Positions 40,363 through 50,166 of a DNA stretch of 63,151 nt are shown one piece after another. Source of the DNA: Linderina pennispora. Its lineage: Eukaryota; Kickxellomycota; Kickxellomycetes; Kickxellales; Kickxellaceae. The stretch lies in the NCBI RefSeq assembly GCF_002104995.1, contig NW_024468293.1, positions 1 to 63,151 of the forward strand, in the 5' to 3' direction. The notes beneath the pieces were generated by a model that made no database searches, was not told the DNA's origin, and worked only from the letters and a program-made list of their open reading frames with translations. A program made the translations under genes and the position numbers. Within the stretch, counting starts at the first letter, position 1. Each line of letters begins with the position of its first letter.

Positions 40363-40974
40363 CTAGAACAGAGCTGCTGCCGCTCCGGCAATGACAACGC
40401 CCAAGAGGACGGCAGCACTGACGCTTCTTGCCCCCGCTGCTATCGCCTGCGGTGTCTGAAGATGTGTCGGTGTTGGTATCTGGCCTGTCGCCAGTATTAG
40501 AGCCGGTCTCAGATGTAGCTCCAGAGCCCGTCCCTGATCTAGTTCCAGAGCCAGTTTCGGTGTCCGCTTTGGTACCAGTGTCAGACAAAGACTGAAATTT
40601 GGTGTGCCATCCATCAATGTCACAGATTTCATAATCAGAAGCCGGTGTGCTCGGTGCAGGGGCAGAATCATTGCCAGAGTTGCTACCCTGTTTGGAGTTT
40701 GTTGCGGTTGTGGCTGGAGTAGTGTTCGGTACAGAACAACCACCAAAGACACCACACAGCCCTGAGGTCGCCTGGGTCGAGAATGTGGTCGCAGTCGTAG
40801 TAGAGTCAGATGTAATTGGCATATTGTCGAACTGGACTGGACATCAGATGGAGCTTAGTCCTGCTGGGGCACATATGTGGCTGGTCGGATAGTACCTGAT
40901 TGCCCACAGATTTTTGCTCTAGCAAGTCTGGTGTGTAAGATCATCACCACTGTTAATGCACTCCGCAACACCAT
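40363..40974 (-). CDS. GPI-anchored Ser/Thr-rich surface protein, two exons, one frame break
   Basis: Exon 1 (40974-40896) encodes the N-terminal leader MVLRSALTVVMILHTRLARA. A 59-nt intron (GTACTATCC ... GATGTCCAG, 40895-40837) joins in phase to QFDNMPITSDSTTT. The central part is Thr/Ser/Asn/Gly-rich with two cysteines (GLCGVFGGCSVP) and a WHTKFQSL segment, then a Thr/Asp/Ser repeat region. One base restored in the G run near 40432 changes the C-terminus into ARSVSAAVLLGVVIAGAAAALF, a typical GPI-attachment tail, ending at TAG 40363-40365. Without it the product would end in a basic, non-anchored tail. The intron call rests on splice consensus and phase only. Confidence 0.55.
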
Positions 40975-41472
40975 GGGAGCTCTCTTGGCTAAAGGAAGTT
41001 TGGGCGAGGAATGCTAGAGCGTGAATGCTGGCGAAGCGAAGCATTTAAATAAAACTATCGAAAACCGAAAACGACGGCAATAAGGGAAAGCGCGATTCAA
41101 GGGTCACTGGCAGGTGGCCTTGTCCTTGACAGCATAGACGATGCTATATAAACATCTAGCCAAACTTTCCAGAAACCCAGTGTTCCCTCTCTTTCTGCAA
41201 AAAAAAATTACTGGGTAGCTAGCACTGTGCCTGTATGGCGTCTGTTCCATGGATATGGAGTTTCCAACTTCCTAGTGAATCGAAAGTAGACGGCGGTTTC
41301 ATCCAAGACTTGTGGAGAAACAGCTCACCGATCCCAAAGGCCATAAACCACGCCAATCGCAAAACAGGGATTTAAGAAAGAGCCGAAATTTCAGAAAGCG
41401 TTGTCCATTTGGAACTCTCCAGCTATATCCACCAAGCTCTACTCTACACAAAAAGAAAGTACACCACCACCG
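40975..41472. promoter_or_regulatory. Divergent promoter between GPI protein and TFIIH p44
   Basis: About 500 bases between divergent genes. A TATATAAAC lies near 41142-41150 and an A run at 41201-41208. No gene. Confidence 0.35.
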
Positions 41473-42681
41473 ATGGCAAAAGAAGTTGAAGACGAAGACT
41501 ACATCGATATCGACGATACCGGACCTGAGGGTCTGAAGGGTGCCGATGGCGGGTACGCCTGGGAAGAGGAATACAAGCGCTCCTGGGATGTAATCCAAGA
41601 AGACGAGTCAGGCAGTCTACAAAGTGCAGTCCAGGGGATCCAAGAGCAGCTGAAGCGAAAGCGGCGTTTGCGCGACACCACAGCAATCCAGCGCGGCATC
41701 ATCCGGCACGTAATCCTGGTAATTGATGGGTCAGAAAACATGGGCACTCGCGACATGCGGCCGACACGGATCGCCGCAACCCTGCAAATTCTCGAGTCCT
41801 TTGTCAACGAGTACTTCGACCAGAATCCGATTTCACAGCTGGCAATTATCTCGACAAAGGATGGGCTGGCAGAAAAGCTGACGGACCTGAGCGGCAACCC
41901 GCTTGACCATGTTAACGCGCTGCGCGATAAGAGCAACAAGGATTTGGCAGGCGAGCCGTCGTTGCAGAATGCCCTTGAGCTGGCCATGCATACGCTGCGG
42001 AGAGCACCTACCCATGGGTCACGCGAGATTGTGTGCATTTTTGGGTCGCTCACTACATGCGATCCGGGTGATATCAAGCAGACGCAAGCGGCACTGAAGC
42101 ATGCCGAGGTGCGCGTGTCGATGGTGCAGCTGGCGGCCGAGGTTCAGGTGTTTAAGCGCATCTGCCAGGAAACCAACGGGCTGTTTGCAGTCGCCGACGA
42201 CGAAATCCATTTGAAGGATATGCTGTTTGAGTGCATTCCGCCACCACCTGTTGTCAGCGCCAAGGCTACGTCTGATATGATCCAGATGGGCTTCCCGATC
42301 CGTGCCAGCAATGCGCAAGTGCCGACCCCCTGCGTGTGTCACCATGAGCTGTCGTTCTCTGGCTACATCTGCCCGCGGTGTCGCTCCAAAGTGTGTTCGT
42401 TGCCCACTGACTGCGATGTGTGCGGGCTACCACTCGTGTCAGCGCCGCATCTGGCACGCTCGTACCACCACCTGTTCCCGGAGGAAAATTACAAGGAGAT
42501 TGACGTGGAGGTACATAGTGGTGCGGAGCATTCAGGGGCAGGGCTTGTATGTTTTGGCTGCGAGGGAGAGGTGAAGGGCGCTGCTGCGCGGTATCAGTGC
42601 CCCAGGTGCAGGAAGGAGTTTTGTCTGGAGTGCGATGTTTTTATTCATGAGACGCTTCATAATTGCCCCGGGTGCGTCTAG
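41473..42681 (+). CDS. SSL1: TFIIH core subunit p44/Ssl1
   Basis: 402 residues, fully open. A core subunit of transcription and repair factor TFIIH that stimulates the XPD helicase. The N-terminal acidic leader (DEDYIDIDDTGPEG) and YAWEEEYKRSWDVIQEDESG are signature p44 sequence. The von Willebrand A-like domain begins with RHVILVIDGSENMGTRDM. The C-terminal half carries the zinc-binding region: CHHELSFSGYICPRCRSKVC, CDVCGLPLVSAPHLARSYHH, and the C4C4 RING-like end YQCPRCRKEFCLECDVFIH then CPGC. The start at 41473 (MAKEVEDED) matches the family; the upstream extension to 41401 does not. Confidence 0.93.
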   Translation: MAKEVEDEDYIDIDDTGPEGLKGADGGYAWEEEYKRSWDVIQEDESGSLQSAVQGIQEQLKRKRRLRDTTAIQRGIIRHVILVIDGSENMGTRDMRPTRIAATLQILESFVNEYFDQNPISQLAIISTKDGLAEKLTDLSGNPLDHVNALRDKSNKDLAGEPSLQNALELAMHTLRRAPTHGSREIVCIFGSLTTCDPGDIKQTQAALKHAEVRVSMVQLAAEVQVFKRICQETNGLFAVADDEIHLKDMLFECIPPPPVVSAKATSDMIQMGFPIRASNAQVPTPCVCHHELSFSGYICPRCRSKVCSLPTDCDVCGLPLVSAPHLARSYHHLFPEENYKEIDVEVHSGAEHSGAGLVCFGCEGEVKGAAARYQCPRCRKEFCLECDVFIHETLHNCPGCV

Positions 42682-42832
42682 GAGAGAGAAAACAGCTATT
42701 ATCCAATATATGTGTGGGAAATATCGACTATATTGGCTATGTGGGGAAGAGGACAGGGAAATATGCACTTGGCAGCGGTAACCGCCGGCTGGAGAATGGC
42801 GCGGTTTCAGCATATTCGCAGGTATAAAGTCA

Positions 42833-42838
42833 GCAATG
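42833..42838 (+). promoter_or_regulatory. Possible TATA box for the Cys-rich secreted protein
   Basis: TATAAA about 175 bases before the ATG at 43014; the intervening leader is pyrimidine-rich. Confidence 0.3.
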
Positions 42839-43013
42839 TCTGGGAAGCATTCCATCACCAAAATGCCACACATCCTCACATCCCCCTGCATTCTGCATTT
42901 AAGCATCCCTCATCCACTCCCCTTTTTCATCAACTTTTCGGTTTCTCCTTGACTCGCTCCAGCCTAGGAAATTTCCACATTAGCCCCTCTTTCATATACC
43001 AGCATTATAGAAA

Positions 43014-43451
43014 ATGGCCCGCACCTTCTTCAACATCAGCGCCATCGTGCTCATCGCCAGTGTAGTCGTGGCCACAGACGCCCCCAAGCCTGCATCCACT
43101 GCCCCGCAAGGCCAGTTCGGCATGATGCTGTTCGATTGCGGCGGCAATGCCTACGACTGCTGCGGCTTCGGCGACGAGGACTGCACATGCAAATGCAAGT
43201 GCCGCCAGCCCGAGATCACAGTGCATGTTATCCAGCCTCCACCCACGTACATTTACGATGTCACCCAGACCGCCCGCTACTACGAGCACTGTGATTGCTG
43301 TGGACGCAGGTTCGTGTGTGGACCGACGTGCATTCCGCAAGGCGAGGTGCTGGCGCCGGCTAACACTGGCCGTAATGTGGCTATTGCTGCGTCGTCGGTT
43401 GCGCAAAAAGCCGGGCATGCCAAGAAGCACGCCACCCATGATGACAACTAA
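43014..43451 (+). CDS. Secreted 12-cysteine protein, 145 aa
   Basis: Signal peptide MARTFFNISAIVLIASVVVA followed by a short Pro/Ala-rich linker. Twelve cysteines fall in two clusters: Cys42, 49, 50, 57, 59, 61, 63 (AYDCCGFGDEDCTCKCKC) and Cys93, 95, 96, 102, 106 (HCDCCGRRFVCGPTC). Between them lies a Cys-free Pro/Tyr segment (VIQPPPTYIYDVTQTARYY). The tail is Ala/Lys/His-rich. The even number and CC/CxC spacing suggest a disulfide-knotted extracellular domain. I know no named family with this pattern. It could be a cell-wall or effector-type protein. Confidence 0.6.
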   Translation: MARTFFNISAIVLIASVVVATDAPKPASTAPQGQFGMMLFDCGGNAYDCCGFGDEDCTCKCKCRQPEITVHVIQPPPTYIYDVTQTARYYEHCDCCGRRFVCGPTCIPQGEVLAPANTGRNVAIAASSVAQKAGHAKKHATHDDN

Positions 43452-43641
43452 ACAAATATTGACTTGCGCGCACATTTACCTCCCACTCCCCGTGTTAGTT
43501 TATTTTATCGTACCGCCCTAATGCCTCGTTAGTTACTTTTTCTAATGCTGTCGACATAGATGTCGGCAATAACATCTTTTAATGCCTGCAAGTTCTTGCT
43601 GAAGCAAAGCTATGTTCTGGAATCTACACACAGCCCGCAGC

Positions 43642-46431
43642 CTAAATCTCAAACCCAAGGGCAATCAGAAACTTGGGCAGCCATTTGATTCTCTCTCTGA
43701 CTCGTGGTGGAATCGACTCGTCAATCGGTAGCCCTTCATAGACGATATCGCCAAACCTGTAGGAGATGGTCTGCTCGCGCTGGCGTACCAGTAGACGGCA
43801 CCCATCGCAAAACAGCATGGTGAATACAAGGTCATCGTCACCATCGCTGCGCCCGTTATTAGCCACAAGACACCATCCGAGGTCATCGATGAACCCAGCG
43901 TCGTCGAACAGCTGCTGCGAGATCCCGTCGATGTTTCTCCGGAATCGGTTCGCTGGCGTGCGCAGACATCCAGGCGTCGTCAAGAACCGGTACGGGTCTT
44001 GCAGGTTGGGGGTCCGGGTTGGCGAAGTGTAGTCAGTCACCAGCTGCGTCAGCGGACCCATGTTGACACGCCGTGTTGGTGTATCATCTATCACCCGCCT
44101 GTCAACCATATTCGTGTCCCAGTGTGGTGGTTTGCGTGGTTCGGGCGACAGGCCAGAGTATGCAGGCGGTGGGCGCTGTCTGACTGGCGGTATACGGCTG
44201 CGGCTGTGATGACGTGACAGAATCTGGCGCACCGCACCGCTGCCCCCATTGACGGCCGTTGACGAGCCTGCCGTCTGTGTTGTAGTGGTAGCTGTCCGGT
44301 CGACTGTGGGCCGTGTTGAGGAGCGGCGCACAAGTCCAGGCGGCACAAAGTCTAGGTCGCCAGCATCTTGATCCCACCCCAGCTTTACCGGATACTGGAT
44401 CTCGCCGCGGTACTGCGCCCGCACGCTGCTGTCATCCTCAAACACACGCACCAGCGAATCAAATCCAAGCACCTTGCGCAGTGCCTCCATGGCATGGCTC
44501 AGGATCCCACGCGCCCTGGCTGGGACCCGCGTGTGCCTGTTGATATCCAGAGCGCTCAGGTCCAGAGACAAGTCATCGGAGCTCCGGCGGTGGTCGGGTG
44601 GCGATGCAGCAAGTGGAATCTTCAGTATCTCGTTGGGAAGATCCTGCTGAGACGGAATTTCAACGGTGGCAAGGCCAGTCTGGCGCGACACTGTGACCTT
44701 GATGCCGTTGAAGAAAGCGAATGCAAAATCAGCCTGCGGGCCGTTCTCGAAAAGCGTGCCTTCGCCTTGCGGTGTTGTGATCTGGATGCGCTTCTGCTGC
44801 GACAGAAGAAAGCTGACACAACGGCATGCAATCCGTACGCCCCTTGCCACACGCTCTGGCAGCGCTTGCATATCCCAGGCATATACACGATGTGCTGTCT
44901 CGGGCGACAGAAGCTGCAATTGCGCTGGCCGCTTGAACTCGCTGATCTGCTTCGCTCTGTCGTCCATGGCAATCACCGACGGCAGCGTGCTGAGGTCCAG
45001 CACCAACAGTCGGTCCTCGCGGATGTACACTTTGCCGTTCTTCATTGCACGCTTCATTTCTGGTAGCCGCCGTATCGAGAACGCCTGCAAATCTACATGT
45101 TTCGCTGATGCTGTCCCGGTGTCACCGCTGTTGTGTACCCGTGAATACGACACATCGGCAGAGCGGGGTCGGCGTTGATGGTGATCTGAAGGCTGTTGCT
45201 GCTGGCTGTAATCTCTGGACCGCCGGTAAGCGTGGCCGACGGCACTATCGTGCTCTCTTGATACTGCTGGCCGGCCATCGAGGGGCGGTGCTGCTAGAGC
45301 CAAATCCCCGTCGTCGTGCCGCCGCCGATTGAGGATATTTCCTGGCTGCCGCGGCGGCAAGACATTGGACCCGCTATGGTTATGAGACGTATGGGCTGAG
45401 CGAAAACGCCGTTGCTGGAACGGCTCCTGCTGCTGTCTTTGCTGCTGCCTAGCGAGTTCCTTGACTGGCACCAGCCTGTGCTCGGGCAGATGCGGCGCAA
45501 AGAATGGGTGCTCCAGCAGCCTCTGGGTAGTAATCCGCTGCCGCGGATCAATACGCAGCATTGCACGCACCAGATTCCTTGCCTCATGCGAGAGGTCGTA
45601 CGGCAGCCGGATCTGCCTCACCGCATCCTCTGTAATCCGCGACACATTGCGAAATGGCTGCGCTCCGGTCAACAGCGTAACAAACAGGCACCCGAGCGCC
45701 CACACATCCGACTCGACGCCGTAGGGCTGGCGGGCCAGGATCTCGGGCGAAATGTAGCTCGGGGTGCCACACATGGTGGTGGTCTCTGTGCGGTCGTTGC
45801 GGAGCCATGTGGCCAGGCCGAAGTCGCCAATCCGGACATCCAGGGTTTCTGTCAGCAAGATGTTGGCCAACTTCAGATCGCGGTGCAGGATTTGGCGCCC
45901 ATGCAGGTATGCAATGCCCCGGCACACCTGCTGCATCACATGGCGGGCCTCAGCTTCGCTTAATGGCGCCAACTCCGTGGTCAGGGACTTGTCGAGCTTG
46001 CCCCGATTGCGCAAGTACCGCCATATGTCGCCATGCGAGCACAGCTCCATGACTATGTAGACATACTGTGAGTCCTCGAACGAGTCGTACAACCGCACAA
46101 TGTGTGTGTGGCCCAGTGTCTCGTGGATCGCGACCTCTGCTGCCAGTCGCTGCTCCGCCGCGCGGCTCTTTAGCGCTGCCTTGTCGATTTTCTTTATTGC
46201 CACCTCACCGCCTGAACTCCTTGCTAGTGGCAAGTGCCGCGCATTGCGGGCCAGCACAGCTCGGTAGACTTTGCCAAACCCACCGCGCCCAATGCGCTCC
46301 ATGAATGTGAAATCGTGTGCTGTCAGCTCGTCCGCATTGCCGTCCCTGTGGTTCTGCGAGACGCCCTGCGTGTGCAGTTTAGCGAAATCCGTCGAGAGCG
46401 GCCGATACACCGGGTGCTGTCGAGCGTACAT
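43642..46431 (-). CDS. PLK4: PLK4/SAK-like polo kinase, 929 aa
   Basis: Fully open. Kinase domain about residues 41-312: Gly loop IGRGGFGKVYRA, Lys80/81, HRDLKLAN at 183-190, DFG at 203-205 and T-loop MCGTPSYISPEI. The closest resemblance is PLK4, for example YDSFEDSQYVYIVMELCSHG and GDFGLATWL. A long Gln/Arg/His-rich linker (about 325-440) leads to a cryptic-polo-box-like part (VYIREDRLLVLDLSTLPSVI ... VYAWDMQALPERVARGVRIA). The C-terminal polo box has CDGCRLLVRQREQTISYRFG and RVRERIKWLPKFL, typical of the third PLK4 box. PLK4 drives centriole duplication in animals and flagellated fungi. Its presence alongside a Fused-like kinase is notable if this fungus lacks flagella. Confidence 0.75.
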   Translation of the reverse strand: MYARQHPVYRPLSTDFAKLHTQGVSQNHRDGNADELTAHDFTFMERIGRGGFGKVYRAVLARNARHLPLARSSGGEVAIKKIDKAALKSRAAEQRLAAEVAIHETLGHTHIVRLYDSFEDSQYVYIVMELCSHGDIWRYLRNRGKLDKSLTTELAPLSEAEARHVMQQVCRGIAYLHGRQILHRDLKLANILLTETLDVRIGDFGLATWLRNDRTETTTMCGTPSYISPEILARQPYGVESDVWALGCLFVTLLTGAQPFRNVSRITEDAVRQIRLPYDLSHEARNLVRAMLRIDPRQRITTQRLLEHPFFAPHLPEHRLVPVKELARQQQRQQQEPFQQRRFRSAHTSHNHSGSNVLPPRQPGNILNRRRHDDGDLALAAPPLDGRPAVSREHDSAVGHAYRRSRDYSQQQQPSDHHQRRPRSADVSYSRVHNSGDTGTASAKHVDLQAFSIRRLPEMKRAMKNGKVYIREDRLLVLDLSTLPSVIAMDDRAKQISEFKRPAQLQLLSPETAHRVYAWDMQALPERVARGVRIACRCVSFLLSQQKRIQITTPQGEGTLFENGPQADFAFAFFNGIKVTVSRQTGLATVEIPSQQDLPNEILKIPLAASPPDHRRSSDDLSLDLSALDINRHTRVPARARGILSHAMEALRKVLGFDSLVRVFEDDSSVRAQYRGEIQYPVKLGWDQDAGDLDFVPPGLVRRSSTRPTVDRTATTTTQTAGSSTAVNGGSGAVRQILSRHHSRSRIPPVRQRPPPAYSGLSPEPRKPPHWDTNMVDRRVIDDTPTRRVNMGPLTQLVTDYTSPTRTPNLQDPYRFLTTPGCLRTPANRFRRNIDGISQQLFDDAGFIDDLGWCLVANNGRSDGDDDLVFTMLFCDGCRLLVRQREQTISYRFGDIVYEGLPIDESIPPRVRERIKWLPKFLIALGFEI

Positions 46432-46606
46432 TTTGCAGAAATGCAGTGAAAAATAGAAATGAGTATAAGCAGGATAGCGCTTTGAGACTCAAGGAGCGAA
46501 GAAAACCGCCGCTTGCTTTCAGCTAGCCACACTAAATTTTTTTTGGAGTAAACAAAACTCGCCCTCCCACTTGCTGCGAGGGGCTAGATTTATTCCCTAT
46601 CCAGAT

Positions 46607-47800
46607 TTACTTCTTGGCCCTGCCCATGCCCGAGCGGAAGTAGACGACATCACCGTCCTCGCACACAGCGTCCTTGCCGCGGATGTACAGCTTGCCCTGC
46701 GCCTTGAGGTCGGGCTCGGAGCCGGCGGCCTTGAGCTCGTCAAACTTCATCACGTCGACCTGGATCAGCGAATCGGCGATCTCGTTATGGATCGAGCGCG
46801 CAGCCTCAGTCATCTTGGCGCCCTTGCGGCACGTCCACGCACGCACCTCAGTGCCATGGCCGGCGGTGAAGAAGTGCTGCAGGTCCAGCGAGTGGTAGCC
46901 AGTGGTGATGATCTTGGGGAACGCCGACGCGCCCTTGGTCTCGGCCAGGTACGCGTCGCGGTCCGCACCCTCCATGGCCTGCAGCGTCGTCTCGAACACA
47001 CCCGAGAACGGAATCAGCATGTCTCCAGGGTTGTTCTCGTCAATCCACGCCTTGATCTTGGGCAGGAACTTGTTCTTGCGCCGCACATAGTCCTTCTCGC
47101 TCACATTCGCCAGGTAGATCACCGGCTTCGCCGTCAGCAGCATCTGCTGGTTGATCACGTAGATTTCCTTGTTCGTCCAGTCGCCCTTGCGCACGTCCTT
47201 GCCCGACTTCAGGAACTCCAGCACCTTCTCCAGCGTCGCAAACTCCTCCTTCTTCTTCTTGTCGTCCGCGTTGCCGCCGTTGCCCAGCCGCGCAATGTTC
47301 TTTGCCTGCTCGTCAATCGTCTTGCTCAGGAACGCAATGTCCTTCATGCGCAGCTCGCTGTGGATGATGTCCAGATCACGTCCCGGATCAACCTCGCCCT
47401 CGACGTGCACGACGTCGGGGTCATTGAACGCACGCACAACGTGGAAGATACCGTCCACCGCACGCACGTGCGACAGGAACGCATTGCCCAGGCCAGCTCC
47501 CTCCGACGCGCCCTTCACCAGACCTGCAATGTCGATGATCGTCAGGTACGCAGGCACCTTCGACGAGGGCTTGTAGTGCTCGCACAGCCAGTCAAACCGC
47601 TCGTCCGGGACTGCAACACGCGACTCCTCGGGGTCAATCGTGCAGAACGGGTAGTTCTCAGCTGCGACTGCCGAGCTGGTGATGGCATTGAAGAACGTCG
47701 ATTTGCCCACATTCGGCAGACCAACAACACCAATCTTCAGATTGTTGCCGGGCCGTCCCAGCCGGGCCTTATCCTCAGTCACTTGCTTCTTGGGAGGCAT
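46607..47800 (-). CDS. OLA1: Obg-like ATPase OLA1 (YchF family)
   Basis: 397 residues from MPPKKQVTEDK. A translational GTPase-fold protein that prefers ATP. P-loop GVVGLPNVGKSTFFN, switch region ENYPFCTIDPEESRV, IDIAGLVKGASEGAGLGNAF, and NVSE in place of NKxD (YLANVSEKDY), the hallmark of ATP use. The helical insertion and C-terminal TGS domain (WTCRKGAKMTEAARSIHNEI ... GDVVYFRSGMGRAKK) are complete. An in-frame ATG at 47917 would add 39 residues resembling a mitochondrial presequence, but TATATA lies inside that stretch at about 47850, so the ATG at 47800 is preferred. Confidence 0.95.
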   Translation of the reverse strand: MPPKKQVTEDKARLGRPGNNLKIGVVGLPNVGKSTFFNAITSSAVAAENYPFCTIDPEESRVAVPDERFDWLCEHYKPSSKVPAYLTIIDIAGLVKGASEGAGLGNAFLSHVRAVDGIFHVVRAFNDPDVVHVEGEVDPGRDLDIIHSELRMKDIAFLSKTIDEQAKNIARLGNGGNADDKKKKEEFATLEKVLEFLKSGKDVRKGDWTNKEIYVINQQMLLTAKPVIYLANVSEKDYVRRKNKFLPKIKAWIDENNPGDMLIPFSGVFETTLQAMEGADRDAYLAETKGASAFPKIITTGYHSLDLQHFFTAGHGTEVRAWTCRKGAKMTEAARSIHNEIADSLIQVDVMKFDELKAAGSEPDLKAQGKLYIRGKDAVCEDGDVVYFRSGMGRAKK

Positions 47801-48276
47801 TTTCTTTTTCAAAGATACCGCAGTCGTGGAAAATGCTAGGCGCGAAGTGTATATAACCAAAGGTGTTTTGGAAAGAGTCAAGAGACGAGTCGCAACGAAG
47901 CTGGGCTGGAACAACATAATGTGTTATTTTTTCTTTGGGTTGGAGAGCACAGGCGTGGGTGGCTTCTATGATACGGTCTCAGCAAAGCGAACCTGTGCCT
48001 TCCCCCAAAATCCAGGATCAGCGCAAAAAATTTTGCTTCTGACGTAGCTGATTATCGCGGTGATTGGATGCTTCGCATCACGTGAACACACCGTTTGCTG
48101 CGTCCGGTGGTCCGGCATACTAGAAACTTCCTGCTTGCGCCGGCGACTTTTCTGGGCTGCAACCACAATGGATGACTGGCCCGACATACCAGACATGCTT
48201 ATCGATGTCGCAATGTATATGATGCGGTTTTAAAGCACAGATTCATAGCGGTTTGTTTGTGATCTCCATTTATACC
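47801..48276. promoter_or_regulatory. OLA1 promoter and intergenic region
   Basis: About 475 bases upstream of OLA1 and downstream of the next minus-strand gene. A minus-strand TATATA sits near 47850. No gene. Confidence 0.4.
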
Positions 48277-48933
48277 TTAGAAGAGTGCTACAGCAACAGC
48301 AATAGCGACTGCAGTGCCGAATGAGCCAGTCAAGACATTGGTGGCGCCACTGGTACTTTTTGAAGCCACTGAGGCGGATGACTTGGCAGTACCTGAAGCT
48401 GACGAGCCTGATGATGGAGATTTACCTGTTGGCGAGGCACTTGTTGGCGAGGCACTTGTTGGCGAGGCACTTGTTGGCGAGGCACTTGTTGGCGAGGCAC
48501 TTGTTGGTGAGGCAGAGACAGATAGAGTCAGCCTGGATGAGGCAATTGTCATGGATTTGCTGGCACCAGACGTTGGCGATGCAGCTGATGGAGATAAGGT
48601 TGCAGATGAAGTTTCACTTCCACCTGTAGGTATGGGCTTGCCGCTAGCAGTGAACCCAGTAATGCCAGCACGCGACAAGATGTTGTTCACGATCTCTGGC
48701 GGAAATGCAGTTGCGACCTGCTGGACAAGATCACTGTCGAAGGCTTGGGTGATCTTGGTACCACCGATGACTGAAGTGGCAACCGCATACAGTTTCGGAT
48801 CTGCTGCCTGAAGCATAGGCAAGCTGTCGTCGATGAGATCCCCCAGATCATTCCAGTGAGCAGATATCTCAGCGAGCGGGTCCACAGTGGCCAAAGCAAC
48901 AGAAACCAGGGCAGCAACAGCAGCAATCTTCAT
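48277..48933 (-). CDS. HW-family secreted protein with SASPT repeats and GPI tail
   Basis: 218 residues, intact. Signal peptide MKIAAVAALVSVALAT, then the HW module: EISAHWNDLGDLIDDSLPML, DPKLYAVATSVIGGTKITQA, VQQVATAFPPEIVNNILSRA and GITGFTASGKPIPTGG. The C-terminal half is Ser/Thr/Pro-rich and contains five perfect copies of a 15-base unit encoding SASPT. The end, TNVLTGSFGTAVAIAVAVAL, is a GPI-attachment signal that resembles the tail of the neighbouring family member at 50167-50831. It is therefore a wall-anchored surface protein with a variable stalk. A TATA-like TATATAAA on the minus strand lies at 49052-49059. Confidence 0.75.
   Translation of the reverse strand: MKIAAVAALVSVALATVDPLAEISAHWNDLGDLIDDSLPMLQAADPKLYAVATSVIGGTKITQAFDSDLVQQVATAFPPEIVNNILSRAGITGFTASGKPIPTGGSETSSATLSPSAASPTSGASKSMTIASSRLTLSVSASPTSASPTSASPTSASPTSASPTSASPTGKSPSSGSSASGTAKSSASVASKSTSGATNVLTGSFGTAVAIAVAVALF
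48431..48505. repeat. 15-base minisatellite, five perfect copies
   Basis: Unit GGCGAGGCACTTGTT on the plus strand, repeated perfectly from 48431 to 48505 with degenerate partial copies on both sides. It encodes SASPT on the minus strand without breaking frame, so copy-number change would alter stalk length. Confidence 0.95.
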
Positions 48934-50166
48934 GGTTGATGGAGTGAAAGGAAACCTAAAGACCTTGGAAGAGATGTGGTTGGCGGAACGCAGTGCTTTA
49001 TTAGGTGTGAAGGTGTAGCGAATGCCCAGAACAATGCGTAGCTGCGCCCGGTTTATATACTGGCAGAAACATCTTGTCCACGACGGAACGAAATCAATCC
49101 ACTTCCAATAGCCCCGCTCTGGAAACGACAGAATGTGAATGGTAAAGCTGACCACGGTTATTTTTACATTGTCAATACGCCACCCACTATGCTATTTCTA
49201 TAACCTGTACATGTAGTTGTTTCCAGAGATATCATTCAATGGCCCGGGGTACTTTTGTAGCTCTACAAAGACGCTGCACTTTTCTTTTGTGATGCTGCTG
49301 GACAGATCTGTCGGCTGGGGGTGCATAGCTGTCGATCAAGTTTCCTGATGTCTAAAACAGGTCTCTGGGCTTTCCATTTTCAATATGTATGAATCACATG
49401 TGCTCATAAGGGGTTGTGGACAGCAGCATTACATACTCGGCTGACTCGACTCGACACAATTTGGCGCGGCTCGCTCGCGGACAAATGAGATTATCTTCGA
49501 AGTGTGTGGAAGATTATCAGGCAAATGTGCCAATCGTTTCTCGGTGTGATGCGCTTACTTTTTCTGCACCACACATTGCACAATTCCACTTGCTGGCACC
49601 GTTTCTTTCCCAGTGGCCGGCAGTAGGTGGGATTCTGGGAATAGTCTTGTGGTACTGGATGGGGCTGCCACTGCCCGGGGCTGAATGCGTCCTGGCGCGC
49701 CTCGTTCCACGGCAAATAATACACGGGGACAGGCTACCAAAAATAGGCGTCTATAGTGGGAAGAGCAGAGGTGCCCGTGAGCACAAGACCACCACCAGCT
49801 GTCATCTATGTACTCAATTGCTCAATGTGCGAACGTGAAACTCGACTGGGATGCGCGAATGACGTACCTCCCTGCTGATGCAATTGAGCTGCGGCTGGAT
49901 GGAATCCACTTTACGGAATGCAAACCTGCTGCAACTGAGCGTGCGCAGGCACAATGTGTAGTCGGATGTGCTGCTGCTCCCCGAATTCCACCCTGCCCCC
50001 AAACTAGCATGTCCGGACGCGTTCCAGGCACAAACAATGAATGCCAGCTAATGCCCTCAATGGAAATAGTCATTCGACATGTATGCGGGAAGCTTGTGTT
50101 TTTTGTAAGGTTTATCGGATATCAGGTGGAAACAAACGCAAATTAGGAAATAAGACTCATGCGGGC
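48934..50166. other. Intergenic region of about 1.2 kb between two HW genes
   Basis: The proximal 130 bases hold the promoter of the 48277 gene (TATATAAA at 49052-49059). Beyond that only short open frames without family resemblance are present. Confidence 0.4.

Noticed and set aside
46571-47839. 422-codon open frame on the plus strand opposite OLA1
   Set aside because: Antisense shadow of OLA1, whose motifs are complete on the minus strand.
47801-47917. N-terminal extension of OLA1 resembling a mitochondrial presequence
   Set aside because: A TATATA element lies within it and the ATG at 47800 matches the family start; a dual-targeted isoform is unsupported.
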